Below, piece after piece: positions 1 through 6,651 of a stretch of 64,000 bases of DNA. The notes beneath the pieces are model-generated. The model saw nothing but the letters and a program-made list of their open reading frames with translations. It did no database searches and was not told the DNA's origin. The position numbers and the translations under genes are program-made. This DNA comes from Gemmobacter aquaticus. Lineage in GTDB: Bacteria > Pseudomonadota > Alphaproteobacteria > Rhodobacterales > Rhodobacteraceae. Location: assembly GCF_007859075.1 (NCBI RefSeq), contig NZ_VOAK01000011.1:744001-808000 (forward strand), given 5' to 3'. How positions within the stretch are numbered: the stretch's first letter is position 1; each line of letters begins with the position of its first letter.

Positions 1-354
1 CCTCACAGTTTCGGCATTTGCGTCTCTTGCGCGGATCACGTCCTTGCGCTGCATGTTCGCCACCGGCAGTGGGCCGAGCTTTGCCTTGGCCCAGTCCAGC
101 ACCTTGTCATAGTCCCGCCCTGTGCGCGGTGCCAACTTCCGATAGCGCTGGCTTCCAATGTAGCTGGCGATCAGTGCCGAGAACGTCTTTCCGGTCTGCA
201 CAACTGGTTGAGCACCATTCATCAAGGCCGCGTATTCCAAGGCAAATTCCTTGGTACCGGGCTGGTGCTGCATTCTGGTTGTTTTCTGGCCGCGCCGCTG
301 AAAATACAGCACGCCCTTCTTGTCGTAGACGTGAGCCGGGAGGTGACGCTTCAC
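1..354 (-). CDS. int: Tyrosine-type phage integrase, N-terminal part (cut by window edge)
   Basis: This reading frame starts with GTG at 354, overlapping the stop of the 53-aa gene upstream, and runs open to base 1, giving 118 residues. The N-terminus (VKRHLPAHVYDKKG then FQRRG) resembles the Arm-type DNA-binding region of phage and integron-like tyrosine recombinases. It is followed by a segment like a SAM-like core-binding domain (TFSALIASYIGS, then a basic stretch RYRKLAPRTGRDYDK). The catalytic R-H-R-Y part lies outside, so the family call rests on the N-terminal half and on its place at the prophage end. It is the last gene of the leftward operon that begins at 5492, so it is probably under the same repressor-controlled promoter. 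Confidence 0.8.
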   Translation of the reverse strand, partial: MKRHLPAHVYDKKGVLYFQRRGQKTTRMQHQPGTKEFALEYAALMNGAQPVVQTGKTFSALIASYIGSQRYRKLAPRTGRDYDKVLDWAKAKLGPLPVANMQRKDVIRARDANAETVR

Positions 355-512
355 TTGCGCATATCCACCATGTCAAAGGCGTCGCCCGAGGGCTTCGGGG
401 TCGGCGGTGTGATCGTGATCGTCCCATCAGGCTGGACGGTTACGGCGAAGCCTTGCGCCACCCACTCGGACACCGCGCGGCGAATGTCTGATGGTCGCAT
501 GATCTGGCCCAT
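351..512 (-). CDS. Small phage protein of unknown function (53 aa)
   Basis: The gene encodes 53 residues from an ATG at 512 to a TGA that overlaps the GTG start of the integrase. That coupling suggests it is translated together with the integrase. The sequence (MGQIMRPSDIRRAVSEW, then VTVQPDGTITITPP) looks like a short helix followed by a beta hairpin, which could be a small DNA-binding or excisionase-like protein. Its place directly upstream of the integrase fits an excisionase, but no recognisable Xis signature was seen, so the function is unknown. Confidence 0.6.
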   Translation of the reverse strand: MGQIMRPSDIRRAVSEWVAQGFAVTVQPDGTITITPPTPKPSGDAFDMVDMRK

Positions 513-650
513 TTACTCCCCCTTCCGCGCATCGCACATTGACGCGAGCATTTCGCCGACTTCCTCAGGCCATTGCAGAGCACGCCAGAAACCACGCCCG
601 CGACCCATGAAGCCTGCCGCGATCATCAGATAGACCATCCAGATCGCCAT
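513..650 (-). CDS. Small membrane-anchored phage protein (45 aa)
   Basis: This 45-residue gene starts at 650 in a TGATG overlap with the protease-like gene upstream and stops at 513, a few bases before the next gene. Residues 2 to about 15 are hydrophobic (IWMVYLMIAAGF) and could form one membrane segment or a signal anchor, followed by a charged tail. No family was recognised. Tight coupling on both sides supports that it is translated as part of the leftward operon. Confidence 0.5.
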   Translation of the reverse strand: MAIWMVYLMIAAGFMGRGRGFWRALQWPEEVGEMLASMCDARKGE

Positions 651-1033
651 CACAGCACCTTCGCCAGCATCAGCTTCACCACGATGACCGGCCGGGGATA
701 GGCGATCTTGGTCCCGTAGCGCCAGGTGTCCGACCAATATGGGTGCACGTTGTCGATGTAATGCCCGTTGTAGAACAGGACTGCATGCCCGCCGCCGTTG
801 AACTTGGTGTAGATGATCTGCGCATCGCCACGCCACAGGGCCTGCTTGGCAGCCTTCTTGCTGCCCAAGGTCGCGGCAAGGGTGGTCAGTGCAAAGTCCT
901 CGCAGTCGCCGACGATCTTGTCTGTCTTCGGGTCGATGATCACCCATTTGTCGATCTTGCTGTCACGGCGATAGGTGAAGCGGGCGCGCATGAGTTCTGC
1001 AGCGTCTCGCATGGCTGGGGTGATGTGGGTCAT
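650..1033 (-). CDS. Transglutaminase-like cysteine protease (BTLCP-like)
   Basis: The 127-residue protein shows the ordered triad of a bacterial transglutaminase-like cysteine proteinase: a Cys in GDCEDFALTTL (about residues 43-53), a His in GGGHAVLFYN and an Asp in HYIDNVHPYW. The start ATG at 1033 overlaps the methyltransferase stop (ATGA). The usual longer bacterial BTLCP proteins are periplasmic, but this one has no signal peptide, so a cytoplasmic phage role is likely. Relatives are seen in phage early regions, where their substrate is not known. It lies between the methyltransferase and the integrase in the leftward operon. Confidence 0.65.
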   Translation of the reverse strand: MTHITPAMRDAAELMRARFTYRRDSKIDKWVIIDPKTDKIVGDCEDFALTTLAATLGSKKAAKQALWRGDAQIIYTKFNGGGHAVLFYNGHYIDNVHPYWSDTWRYGTKIAYPRPVIVVKLMLAKVL

Positions 1034-3267
1034 GCTGCACCTCTGATCTGTTCGACGGCCAGATGGCCGCAGTTGGCCCGCACCAGCGCCTCGGCCAGCG
1101 GTGGGCAAACGCTGTTGCCGCAGCAGCTCACCTGGACGTGGCCGGGGAAGGGGTTCCATTTCGGGTGGTCGGTATCGGTGCCCGTCCAGACGCCTTCGAT
1201 CACATAGTCAGGCGGGAAGCCCTGGGCGTTGAACAGCTCGCGCGGGGTCAGCATCCGCATGCCGATATCGACCACCACGAAGTCCTGCCCGTCGATCGAG
1301 AGCGTGACATACTCGCCACCTTCCCAAGCGCCATGGGCGCGCAGGAACTCGGCCACCTCGCGGGCCCGGTCGTGATGCTCGGGGCCGAACGGCGGGGCGG
1401 CCAGATCGGCCTGAATGTGCCCCATGCGGTCTTTGACCGTGATCGTGTGGCAGGGCTCGTCCGACCGTGCGCCGTCGCCTGTGCCGTAGTATTTGGCGAA
1501 GAACGCGGCGATGGGCGTCTGATGGCTGCCGCTGCCTGTCACAGTGCTAATCGGCTCGCGCGCATCTCGCCCGCTGTGTGCCTCCATGCGGGGCCCGCCG
1601 TTCTGCTGGGCGAGGAAGGCGGCAACAGGGTACTGCCGCACACCGCTTGCGACCACGGTATTCAGCGGCGCCTCAATGTCGAGCGCGCGCGGCTGCTGGC
1701 CTTGGCGTTCGCCATTGCCGATGTGAACCATGGTCGCGGCGATCAAGCTGTTCTGATCCTTGCGGCTGGCGCAGATGGTGTGATGCGGATCGGACGCGGG
1801 CCGGTTGCCTCCGCCCTGCTGGGCATAGGTCAGGACAGGGGCGATGAGTGTCAGACCTGCGCCGCCAGCGGTGACTGTGTGGGTCGGTTCGTCGGCACCC
1901 TGCCAAGGCTTCTGGCTGTTACGCATCGTTGCCAGGAACGGGGCAAGAACCGCATGCTGGATGCCACCCACGGGCACAGTGCCAAGCGGATCCGTGAGCG
2001 GGTATTCCCGCCGACCGCCGCTGTAGCCGTGGGCAATGCTGGCGAGGTAAGGTGTTACGAGCGCATGTCCGTTCGCGCCCGTAATTGTCCGAAGGGCGTC
2101 CGTGATCGGCCAGGCGTTCGGCCCGCGACCGGTCGTCTTCCCATTGGCGACGTTTGCAAGCGTCGGTGCGATCAGCGCATGGCGGTTCTCCACCGTCACT
2201 GTGCGCAGAGGCTGTTGCAGATCGGCAGCGCGAGTACCGCGACCGCCGCCATGTCCATAGAACGTGGCAAGTGCCGGGGCCACCACCGCCTTTTCGCCGC
2301 GGTGCGCTGCCGTGATGGTGCGGAAGGGCTCCGCTGCATTCTCCAGCCGCCCGCCATGGGTCAGGTTCACGATGAACGGCCGATCCGCCTCGAGCACATA
2401 GCGCTTCATGCCGCGCGCCACCCGGGCCAGCGTATTGTCTGCCAGCGGGCGCTGTGCGCGCAGGCCGTGCTTGGCCATGATCTGTGGCGCCGTGTCGAAG
2501 ATCGAGGGGCAGGGCAATGACCAGTCGATGCACTCTGCCGCAGTGCGCCAAGGTAGCAGCTTGCCCGCGCGGACCTCTGGCGAATCCGGGGCGCCGTGAG
2601 TGGGCTTCGGCCAGACGATACGCTGCCTGTCAAAGCGCACCACGACGAACAGGCGCTTGCGGATCGTCGGTGCGCCATAGTCGCAGGCGCGCAGCTCGCG
2701 CATCTCGATCTTGCCGCCCAATTTGCGCAGCGCCTTGCACCACGCCTGGAACGTCTCGCCCGAGCGCGCCGGATCCGGCAGCAGGCCTTTTTCGGTTTCG
2801 ATCAGCGGGCCCCACGTCTTGAACTCTTCGACGTTCTCCAGAAGCACCACGTCGACGCGGCCGCCAGACTTCTGGATGCGCTCGATCCAGCCGGGGATGA
2901 TCCAAGCCAGATCGCGGATGTTGCGCTTTACCGGCGCGCCACCCTTGGCCTTGCTGAAATGCTTGCAGTCCGGGCTGAACCACATCAGGCCGATGTGCCG
3001 CCCGTGCATGTGGTGCAGCGGGTCGACCCGATAGACATTCTCGGAAAGGTGCAGCGTCTCGGGGTGGTTCGCGGCATGCAGGGCCAGCGCGGATTCGCTG
3101 TGGTTGATGGCGATATCGGGGCCACGGCCAAGCGCGAGCTCGATCCCGGTCGAAGCGCCACCACCGCCGGCAAAGCTGTCCACGATCAGCGGGCGCGGAT
3201 CAATCGGCGCGACTTGCACTGCGGGCATGGGGAAAAGGGTCAGGCTGTCAAACACGCCGCCCCCCAT
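1030..3267 (-). CDS. Cytosine-C5 DNA methyltransferase with repeat-built target recognition region
   Basis: The 745-residue enzyme should transfer a methyl group from S-adenosylmethionine to cytosine C5 in a short DNA site. Motif I is DSFAGGGGASTGIE (30-43), motif IV is FSPDCKHF with the catalytic Cys101, motif VI is LLENVEEF (142-149), motif VIII is RKRLFVVV (203-210), motif IX is LTPRELFNAQGFPPDY (673-688) and motif X is GNSVCPP (717-723). The span between motifs VIII and IX is about 460 residues, far larger than usual. It holds nine imperfect copies of a roughly 36-residue unit around a [ED]P-x-x-T-[IV]-T core. A GGAGG lies upstream of the ATG at 3267. No cognate endonuclease is nearby, so it is an orphan enzyme likely protecting phage DNA. 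Confidence 0.95.
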   Translation of the reverse strand: MGGGVFDSLTLFPMPAVQVAPIDPRPLIVDSFAGGGGASTGIELALGRGPDIAINHSESALALHAANHPETLHLSENVYRVDPLHHMHGRHIGLMWFSPDCKHFSKAKGGAPVKRNIRDLAWIIPGWIERIQKSGGRVDVVLLENVEEFKTWGPLIETEKGLLPDPARSGETFQAWCKALRKLGGKIEMRELRACDYGAPTIRKRLFVVVRFDRQRIVWPKPTHGAPDSPEVRAGKLLPWRTAAECIDWSLPCPSIFDTAPQIMAKHGLRAQRPLADNTLARVARGMKRYVLEADRPFIVNLTHGGRLENAAEPFRTITAAHRGEKAVVAPALATFYGHGGGRGTRAADLQQPLRTVTVENRHALIAPTLANVANGKTTGRGPNAWPITDALRTITGANGHALVTPYLASIAHGYSGGRREYPLTDPLGTVPVGGIQHAVLAPFLATMRNSQKPWQGADEPTHTVTAGGAGLTLIAPVLTYAQQGGGNRPASDPHHTICASRKDQNSLIAATMVHIGNGERQGQQPRALDIEAPLNTVVASGVRQYPVAAFLAQQNGGPRMEAHSGRDAREPISTVTGSGSHQTPIAAFFAKYYGTGDGARSDEPCHTITVKDRMGHIQADLAAPPFGPEHHDRAREVAEFLRAHGAWEGGEYVTLSIDGQDFVVVDIGMRMLTPRELFNAQGFPPDYVIEGVWTGTDTDHPKWNPFPGHVQVSCCGNSVCPPLAEALVRANCGHLAVEQIRGAA

Positions 3268-3469
3268 AGGTCTGCGCCTCCGTCACGATTCCATCCTCGG
3301 GGCACCAAAGCTGATGCGTGTATCCAATTGGCCGGTGGCATTCCTCGCAGCGGTTCCAGAACTCCGGCGGATCATCCGGCAGGCGCCCGACGATCCGGCG
3401 CACATCGGCCGGTGTGCCTTGAATGGCGTGATAGGGGCTGACGTGGTGGGTGATGATGCGGTCAGGCAT
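3248..3469 (-). CDS. Small cysteine-containing phage protein (73 aa)
   Basis: The 73-residue protein contains a CEEC pair (Cys41, Cys44) followed by Cys56 and nearby His45 and His52, which could bind a zinc ion in a small zinc-ribbon-like fold. Its last 20 bases overlap the start of the methyltransferase, so the two genes are probably translationally coupled. No family is recognised. A DNA- or nuclease-associated role would fit its position but is not shown by the sequence. Confidence 0.65.
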   Translation of the reverse strand: MPDRIITHHVSPYHAIQGTPADVRRIVGRLPDDPPEFWNRCEECHRPIGYTHQLWCPEDGIVTEAQTYGGRRV

Positions 3470-3644
3470 GCTGCTTCCTCCGCTGCTTGCGCGCGGCTTT
3501 GACCTTGTCTCGGTTATTGCCCTTGCGGACTGGCTTGGCCTTTTGATTTCGGCTCAATCGGTAAGTGATTGGCTCTCGTGGCTGCTCGCTGAGCATTTCG
3601 GCCACTGCAGCGAGCGCGAGGATGCGCCACGTGTCGATGCTCAT
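3462..3644 (-). CDS. Small basic phage protein (60 aa)
   Basis: The start at 3644 (MSIDTWRILALA) overlaps the stop of the upstream membrane protein in an ATGA arrangement. A longer in-frame start exists but would run through that gene. The first 20 residues form a likely helix, and the C-terminal third is very rich in Lys and Arg (KAKPVRKGNNRDK then KAARKQRRKQ), which suggests nucleic-acid contact. No family is recognised. Confidence 0.55.
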   Translation of the reverse strand: MSIDTWRILALAAVAEMLSEQPREPITYRLSRNQKAKPVRKGNNRDKVKAARKQRRKQHA

Positions 3645-3808
3645 CTCGTGCACTCCCATTGCGCTGTGCTGGGCCATTGGCGGGGCTCGATCTCCGGCTG
3701 CGCGAAGACCACGACGAAAATCAGCAGGGCCGCACACAGCAGCGCGGCGGGCAGGGCGTAGCTACCTGGGTCTCCGATCGGGGTTTGGGGCTTGCCGGGT
3801 TCGTCCAT
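3641..3808 (-). CDS. Small single-pass membrane protein (55 aa)
   Basis: The 55-residue product begins with a short proline-rich polar stretch (MDEPGKPQTPIGDPG) followed by one strongly hydrophobic segment (residues about 16-35, ALPAALLCAALLIFVVVFA) and a polar tail. It is probably a single-pass inner membrane protein. Stop and next start overlap (ATGA), which supports its reality in the operon. Function is unknown; small membrane proteins of early phage operons sometimes act in superinfection exclusion, but nothing here shows that. Confidence 0.55.
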   Translation of the reverse strand: MDEPGKPQTPIGDPGSYALPAALLCAALLIFVVVFAQPEIEPRQWPSTAQWECTR

Positions 3809-3867
3809 GTCGATGATCTCCAGTGGCGCTCTGGATGCCACCCGGCGCGCGGGTGGGCACCGGAACG

Positions 3868-4122
3868 TCACGCCGCCTTGCTCTTGTCGCTGGTCAGCTG
3901 GGTGACGGCCTTGATGGCATCGCCCACGGTGCGCATGCTCTCGGCGATCTCGTCTGTGATCTCGATGCCGAACTCTTCCTCTAGCGTCATCACGACCTCG
4001 ATCGTGTCGAGGCTGTCGGCGTCCAGGTCGCCAATCAGCTTGGCCTCGGGCGTGACCCGCTCCGGATCGACGTTGAGGACAAAGCAAAGGACGTTGGAGA
4101 CGCGGGCGGGGATGTCGGACAT
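3868..4122 (-). CDS. Phage-encoded acyl carrier protein
   Basis: The 84-residue acidic protein has the acyl carrier protein layout: a first helix, then the phosphopantetheine attachment motif DADSLDTIEVV with Ser37, followed by a third helix rich in acidic residues (LEEEFGIEITDE). Length matches AcpP-type proteins (about 77-84). Chromosomal alphaproteobacterial AcpP usually lies beside fabD/fabG/fabF, but here the neighbours are a GapR-like gene and phage membrane proteins, so this is a second, phage-borne copy. It could divert host acyl groups or bind host AcpP partners; this is inference. A basic tail (TSDKSKAA) differs from the typical end. Confidence 0.9.
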   Translation of the reverse strand: MSDIPARVSNVLCFVLNVDPERVTPEAKLIGDLDADSLDTIEVVMTLEEEFGIEITDEIAESMRTVGDAIKAVTQLTSDKSKAA

Positions 4123-4252
4123 GGGGGGCTCCGGTGTTCGGCTGTGTCTGAAGATGCGCCCCGACCCGTTTCAGTGGTGGCTTCATGGGCCGGGGCAGTT
4201 CCAACAGGGAGTGCGGGGAGGGCGCCGCCCCGCGCGGCATGGGGCGGGCGGC

Positions 4253-4627
4253 TCAGGTCATGCCGAGCGCCTGCTTGTACATTTCGAGGATGGCTTCCTC
4301 TTCTGCGATGTCGTCAGGCTTGCGCTTGCGCAGTGCGATCAATTTGCGGATGACCTTGGTGTCGTAGCCACGGCCCTTGGCCTCGGCCATCACCTCTTTC
4401 TGCTGATCCGCGATGTCTGCCTTTTCGGCGGCCAGCTGCTCGAACCGCTCGATGAAGTTGCGCAGTTCTGCGCCGGTCACCGAATAGGCGTTGTCGCTGA
4501 CCTTCCGATCATCGGCGGTTTCCTTCATCGGCAGTCGGCCGATCTTGCTCGCGGCGCTTTTCAGTTCGCCCATTGTCGTGTCAAACGACATTCCGCCGCC
4601 GCTGATGGTGACCCGTGTCGCGTCCAT
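4253..4627 (-). CDS. GapR-like nucleoid-associated protein (DUF2312)
   Basis: The C-terminal two thirds match the GapR/DUF2312 family, with the typical run RNFIERFEQLAAEKADIA, then GRGYDTKVIRKLI and RKRKPDDIAEEE. GapR of Caulobacter is a tetrameric coiled-coil protein that binds AT-rich and overtwisted DNA ahead of polymerases. The family is usually about 80-90 residues; this one is 124 with an N-terminal extension, and an internal Met (MKETADD region) may be an alternative start. It is encoded by the phage in the repressor-controlled leftward operon, where it may organise phage or host DNA. The start at 4627 overlaps the upstream stop (TGATG). Confidence 0.88.
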   Translation of the reverse strand: MDATRVTISGGGMSFDTTMGELKSAASKIGRLPMKETADDRKVSDNAYSVTGAELRNFIERFEQLAAEKADIADQQKEVMAEAKGRGYDTKVIRKLIALRKRKPDDIAEEEAILEMYKQALGMT

Positions 4628-4839
4628 CACCACCCCCGCAGCGCTTCGGCCTGGGCGTGGATGGTCTGCAGATCGCCCGAGGCCAGCCTCAGGTAGCCAT
4701 CGGCTAGAAGCAGCACGGCAAAGGCGAACGGGATGAACGGTAGCATCTCGCGACCGATCTGGAGCGCGGTGCGGCAAGTGCGGTTCAGCTTCTCCCTGCG
4801 GATGGTGCGCGCATTGATCTGCGCTTGTGGCGAAAACAT
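4627..4839 (-). CDS. Small membrane protein upstream of GapR-like gene (70 aa)
   Basis: The 70-residue protein starts at 4839 (MFSPQAQINARTIRRE) and ends in a TGATG overlap with the GapR-like gene. A basic N-terminal third is followed by one hydrophobic segment (about residues 30-46, MLPFIPFAFAVLLLADG) and a polar end. It is probably a single-pass membrane protein with the basic end in the cytoplasm. No family is recognised. A longer in-frame start exists upstream but the shorter one fits the spacing to the preceding gene better. Confidence 0.5.
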   Translation of the reverse strand: MFSPQAQINARTIRREKLNRTCRTALQIGREMLPFIPFAFAVLLLADGYLRLASGDLQTIHAQAEALRGW

Positions 4840-4905
4840 TGGGCAAATCCTTTTGGGCTGAGGGTCTCGGGATGCCGCCCCCGCGAGGGCGGTCACCGGA
4901 AAGCC

Positions 4906-5232
4906 TCAGGCAGCCTTGGGGTGACCGCCGAGACGGGCGGGCAGTTCCAGCGCGACATGGGCAATGGGGGCATAGGGGCCGGGCGTAGCGATGCGGATCT
5001 GCAGCGCATCGTCATAGATGCAGGCGTGCAGTTCGCGGCCATCGGGGCAGTCACCGCGCAGAACCCAAGTCGAGCTGACGGCAACCTCGCGGAGGGAGGG
5101 GCGGCCCTTGTCGAAGTCCTGCACGGCGGGATGCGTGGCCCGCGCCCAGTCCCATGCGGCGCGAAGGTGGTCCAGCGCCATGCGTGAGTGAACGGCGGGC
5201 GTATCGATGCGGGGGTGGCGGCTGTCCATCAT
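4906..5232 (-). CDS. Phage hypothetical protein (108 aa)
   Basis: The protein has a helical N-terminal half (MALDHLRAAWDWARATHP) and a C-terminal half that looks like alternating strands (SSTWVLRGD, LHACIYDDALQIRIATPG). Two ATG codons lie in tandem at 5232 and 5229 and overlap the stop of the upstream gene, which suggests coupled translation. No known family is recognised. It is the second gene of the leftward operon. Confidence 0.65.
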   Translation of the reverse strand: MMDSRHPRIDTPAVHSRMALDHLRAAWDWARATHPAVQDFDKGRPSLREVAVSSTWVLRGDCPDGRELHACIYDDALQIRIATPGPYAPIAHVALELPARLGGHPKAA

Positions 5233-5492
5233 GCTGCATCCCCATCGGTGGGCCAGCTGCGCGAGGGCGCGGCAACCGGGTTGCGGGATGCGCGGATCAG
5301 GTCAGCGTTGAAGCGCCACAGGACGCGCTGATCGGCGGCCGACAATGCGTGAAAGGCTGCGAAGTCGCGCAGGATGCGCATGGCGCGGGCGGCGTTGGTG
5401 TGGCTCGCTTCTGGGCGCAGGTTCGGTGGTTCCGGCGCATTGGCCGGCGCCTGTTGAGCGAAGATGAAGATAAGTGGCACGGTGGCCTCCAT
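5229..5492 (-). CDS. First gene of leftward prophage operon, unknown function (87 aa)
   Basis: The start chosen is the ATG at 5492 (MEATVPLIFIFAQQ), just downstream of two operator copies at 5512-5563; a longer in-frame start would run back into the operators. The first 12 residues are hydrophobic, followed by a Pro/Ala-rich linker and a helical segment (MRILRDFAAFHALSAADQ) ending in an Arg-rich tail. No family is recognised. Being first in the operon, it is probably made as soon as repression is lifted. Confidence 0.6.
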   Translation of the reverse strand: MEATVPLIFIFAQQAPANAPEPPNLRPEASHTNAARAMRILRDFAAFHALSAADQRVLWRFNADLIRASRNPVAAPSRSWPTDGDAA

Positions 5493-5511
5493 CGGGTTGC
5501 GATGGATTGAA

Positions 5512-5563
5512 GTTTGCACATTGCGAACTAATGCGCAAGGCAAAAAGTTTGCGCATGGCGAAC
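5512..5563. promoter_or_regulatory. Two copies of the prophage repressor operator
   Basis: Two 17-bp near-palindromes, GTTTGCACATTGCGAAC at 5512-5528 and GTTTGCGCATGGCGAAC at 5547-5563, lie 35 bp apart (start to start) directly upstream of the leftward operon. They match the operator between the CI-like and Cro-like genes at 8912-8928 (read on the other strand). The repressor should therefore shut off this operon too, including the integrase. Confidence 0.8.
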
Positions 5564-5658
5564 ATGCTTGCGGCCTCTCGTTGTATCACCGGGAATCACT
5601 CAGGATCCGTGCAAATTTCTGCCGAAAAGGGGATCCGGTGTGAGAGATCAATTTAACG

Positions 5659-5677
5659 AAAAAGCCCCGCGCGGGGC
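5659..5677 (-). terminator. Rho-independent terminator, leftward
   Basis: A perfect 7-bp GC stem (gccccgcgcggggc, 5664-5677) is followed on the minus strand by five T residues. It sits about 60 bases after the stop of the DUF6941-like gene, so it ends the cargo block transcript before the repressed operon's operators. Confidence 0.8.
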
Positions 5678-5739
5678 GGGGCTCAGGGCCAATCGCGACG
5701 ATCGTTGCGCGAGTGGCGAGTGGAAGCCGGAGATCGATG

Positions 5740-6120
5740 TTACGCGGGCTGTTTCTGAACGCTCAGGTAGTGCCTTGCGGAAAAGGTGATGTCGTCAATC
5801 TTCCCCTCGATCATAATGGCGGTTGGGGCGCCGATCTGGATGGCGGCCGGGGGGATAGCGAGCGCGATCGTCTCATTGTCGATCGTGTTCTCGAAGTCGC
5901 CGTCTATTTTCACTTCAGTGAGGTGCTCACCGAAGATGCGTAACGACATCTGGTGAGCGCCAGCTGGCAGGTTCCAGATGCGCACCAAGGCGCCCAGGCG
6001 GATCGTGGCCGGCAGACTGGCAAGAAGCAATGACCCTGCGAACACGCCTACCAATATGAACTTTCCATTGGCTTCTTGGCGAATGTCCTCGCAAAACAGT
6101 GCGTCAAAATCGATCGTCAT
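5740..6120 (-). CDS. DUF6941-like protein (126 aa)
   Basis: The 126-residue protein opens with FDALFCEDIRQEANGKFILVG, a pattern I associate with the DUF6941 family (acidic Cys motif followed by GK and a hydrophobic strand). The rest looks like a beta-rich sandwich (LGALVRIWNLPAGAHQMSL, ITFSARHYLSV). The function of the family is not known. It is the last gene of the leftward cargo block and is followed by a terminator at 5659-5677. Base composition is a little lower in GC than the phage core, as in the other cargo genes. Confidence 0.65.
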   Translation of the reverse strand: MTIDFDALFCEDIRQEANGKFILVGVFAGSLLLASLPATIRLGALVRIWNLPAGAHQMSLRIFGEHLTEVKIDGDFENTIDNETIALAIPPAAIQIGAPTAIMIEGKIDDITFSARHYLSVQKQPA

Positions 6121-6126
6121 GCTTCC

Positions 6127-6651
6127 CTATCCAATCGCTTCGCTCGTCACCGGATTGAGCTTGATCCGGTGGGCTCCTGAACTTTCTGTTGTGGCTATCT
6201 CAGTTTGCCCGTTTGGCTTGACGATAACCCTTAATGTCGGCCGCGCGTTACTTGTGTCTGCGGTCGATGAGACGGATCTCAGGGCAACATGGCCGCCCGG
6301 CATTGGGGCTGCCGCCTCTTTTTCCGAGCGACTGCGTCGATTTCTGGGAGGGGCCGTCTTGTGGGCATCATCCTCAGAGATATGAACGAAGCTACCACTT
6401 ATGGCGAAGACGATATCACTGATGGTATCGATGGTCATATTCCCAGGGCCGCCAAACCATCTGGTCATCTGCTCTGGTCGCTTCCCGAGGATCTCGGCAA
6501 CATCGGTTTTAGTCATGCCGGAGTCGCGAAGCAGCTTGAGAATGAAGCTGTGCATCTTGTTGCGATTCCTGCCGCGGATGTAGCCAAGCGTCACCGGATC
6601 AATCTTCGATCCTTTCTTGGGCTTAGACAGGTTCAGCGTTAGCCGAGACAT
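6127..6651 (-). CDS. Helix-turn-helix (XRE-type) protein, possible antitoxin
   Basis: The 174-residue protein contains an XRE-like helix-turn-helix at about residues 34-85 (LLRDSGMTKTDVAEILG, then RPEQMTRWFGGPGNMT and DTISDIVFAI). The C-terminal half is charged and looks disordered, with a short strand-rich end (LRVIVKPNGQTEIATTE). Its start overlaps the end of the gene upstream by 29 bases, so both are translated from one message. A partner gene first and an XRE gene second is the order of HigBA-type modules, so an antitoxin/autoregulator role is possible. It could also be a plain cargo regulator. Confidence 0.75.
   Translation of the reverse strand: MSRLTLNLSKPKKGSKIDPVTLGYIRGRNRNKMHSFILKLLRDSGMTKTDVAEILGKRPEQMTRWFGGPGNMTIDTISDIVFAISGSFVHISEDDAHKTAPPRNRRSRSEKEAAAPMPGGHVALRSVSSTADTSNARPTLRVIVKPNGQTEIATTESSGAHRIKLNPVTSEAIG

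Noticed and set aside
18-633. Long plus-strand and alternative minus-strand frames at the left edge
   Set aside because: They lie opposite or out of phase with the integrase and the 53- and 45-residue genes, which have coupled starts and recognisable sequence.
1063-2520. Long plus-strand frame opposite the methyltransferase
   Set aside because: It is a shadow of the high-GC methyltransferase gene on the other strand and has no recognisable domain.
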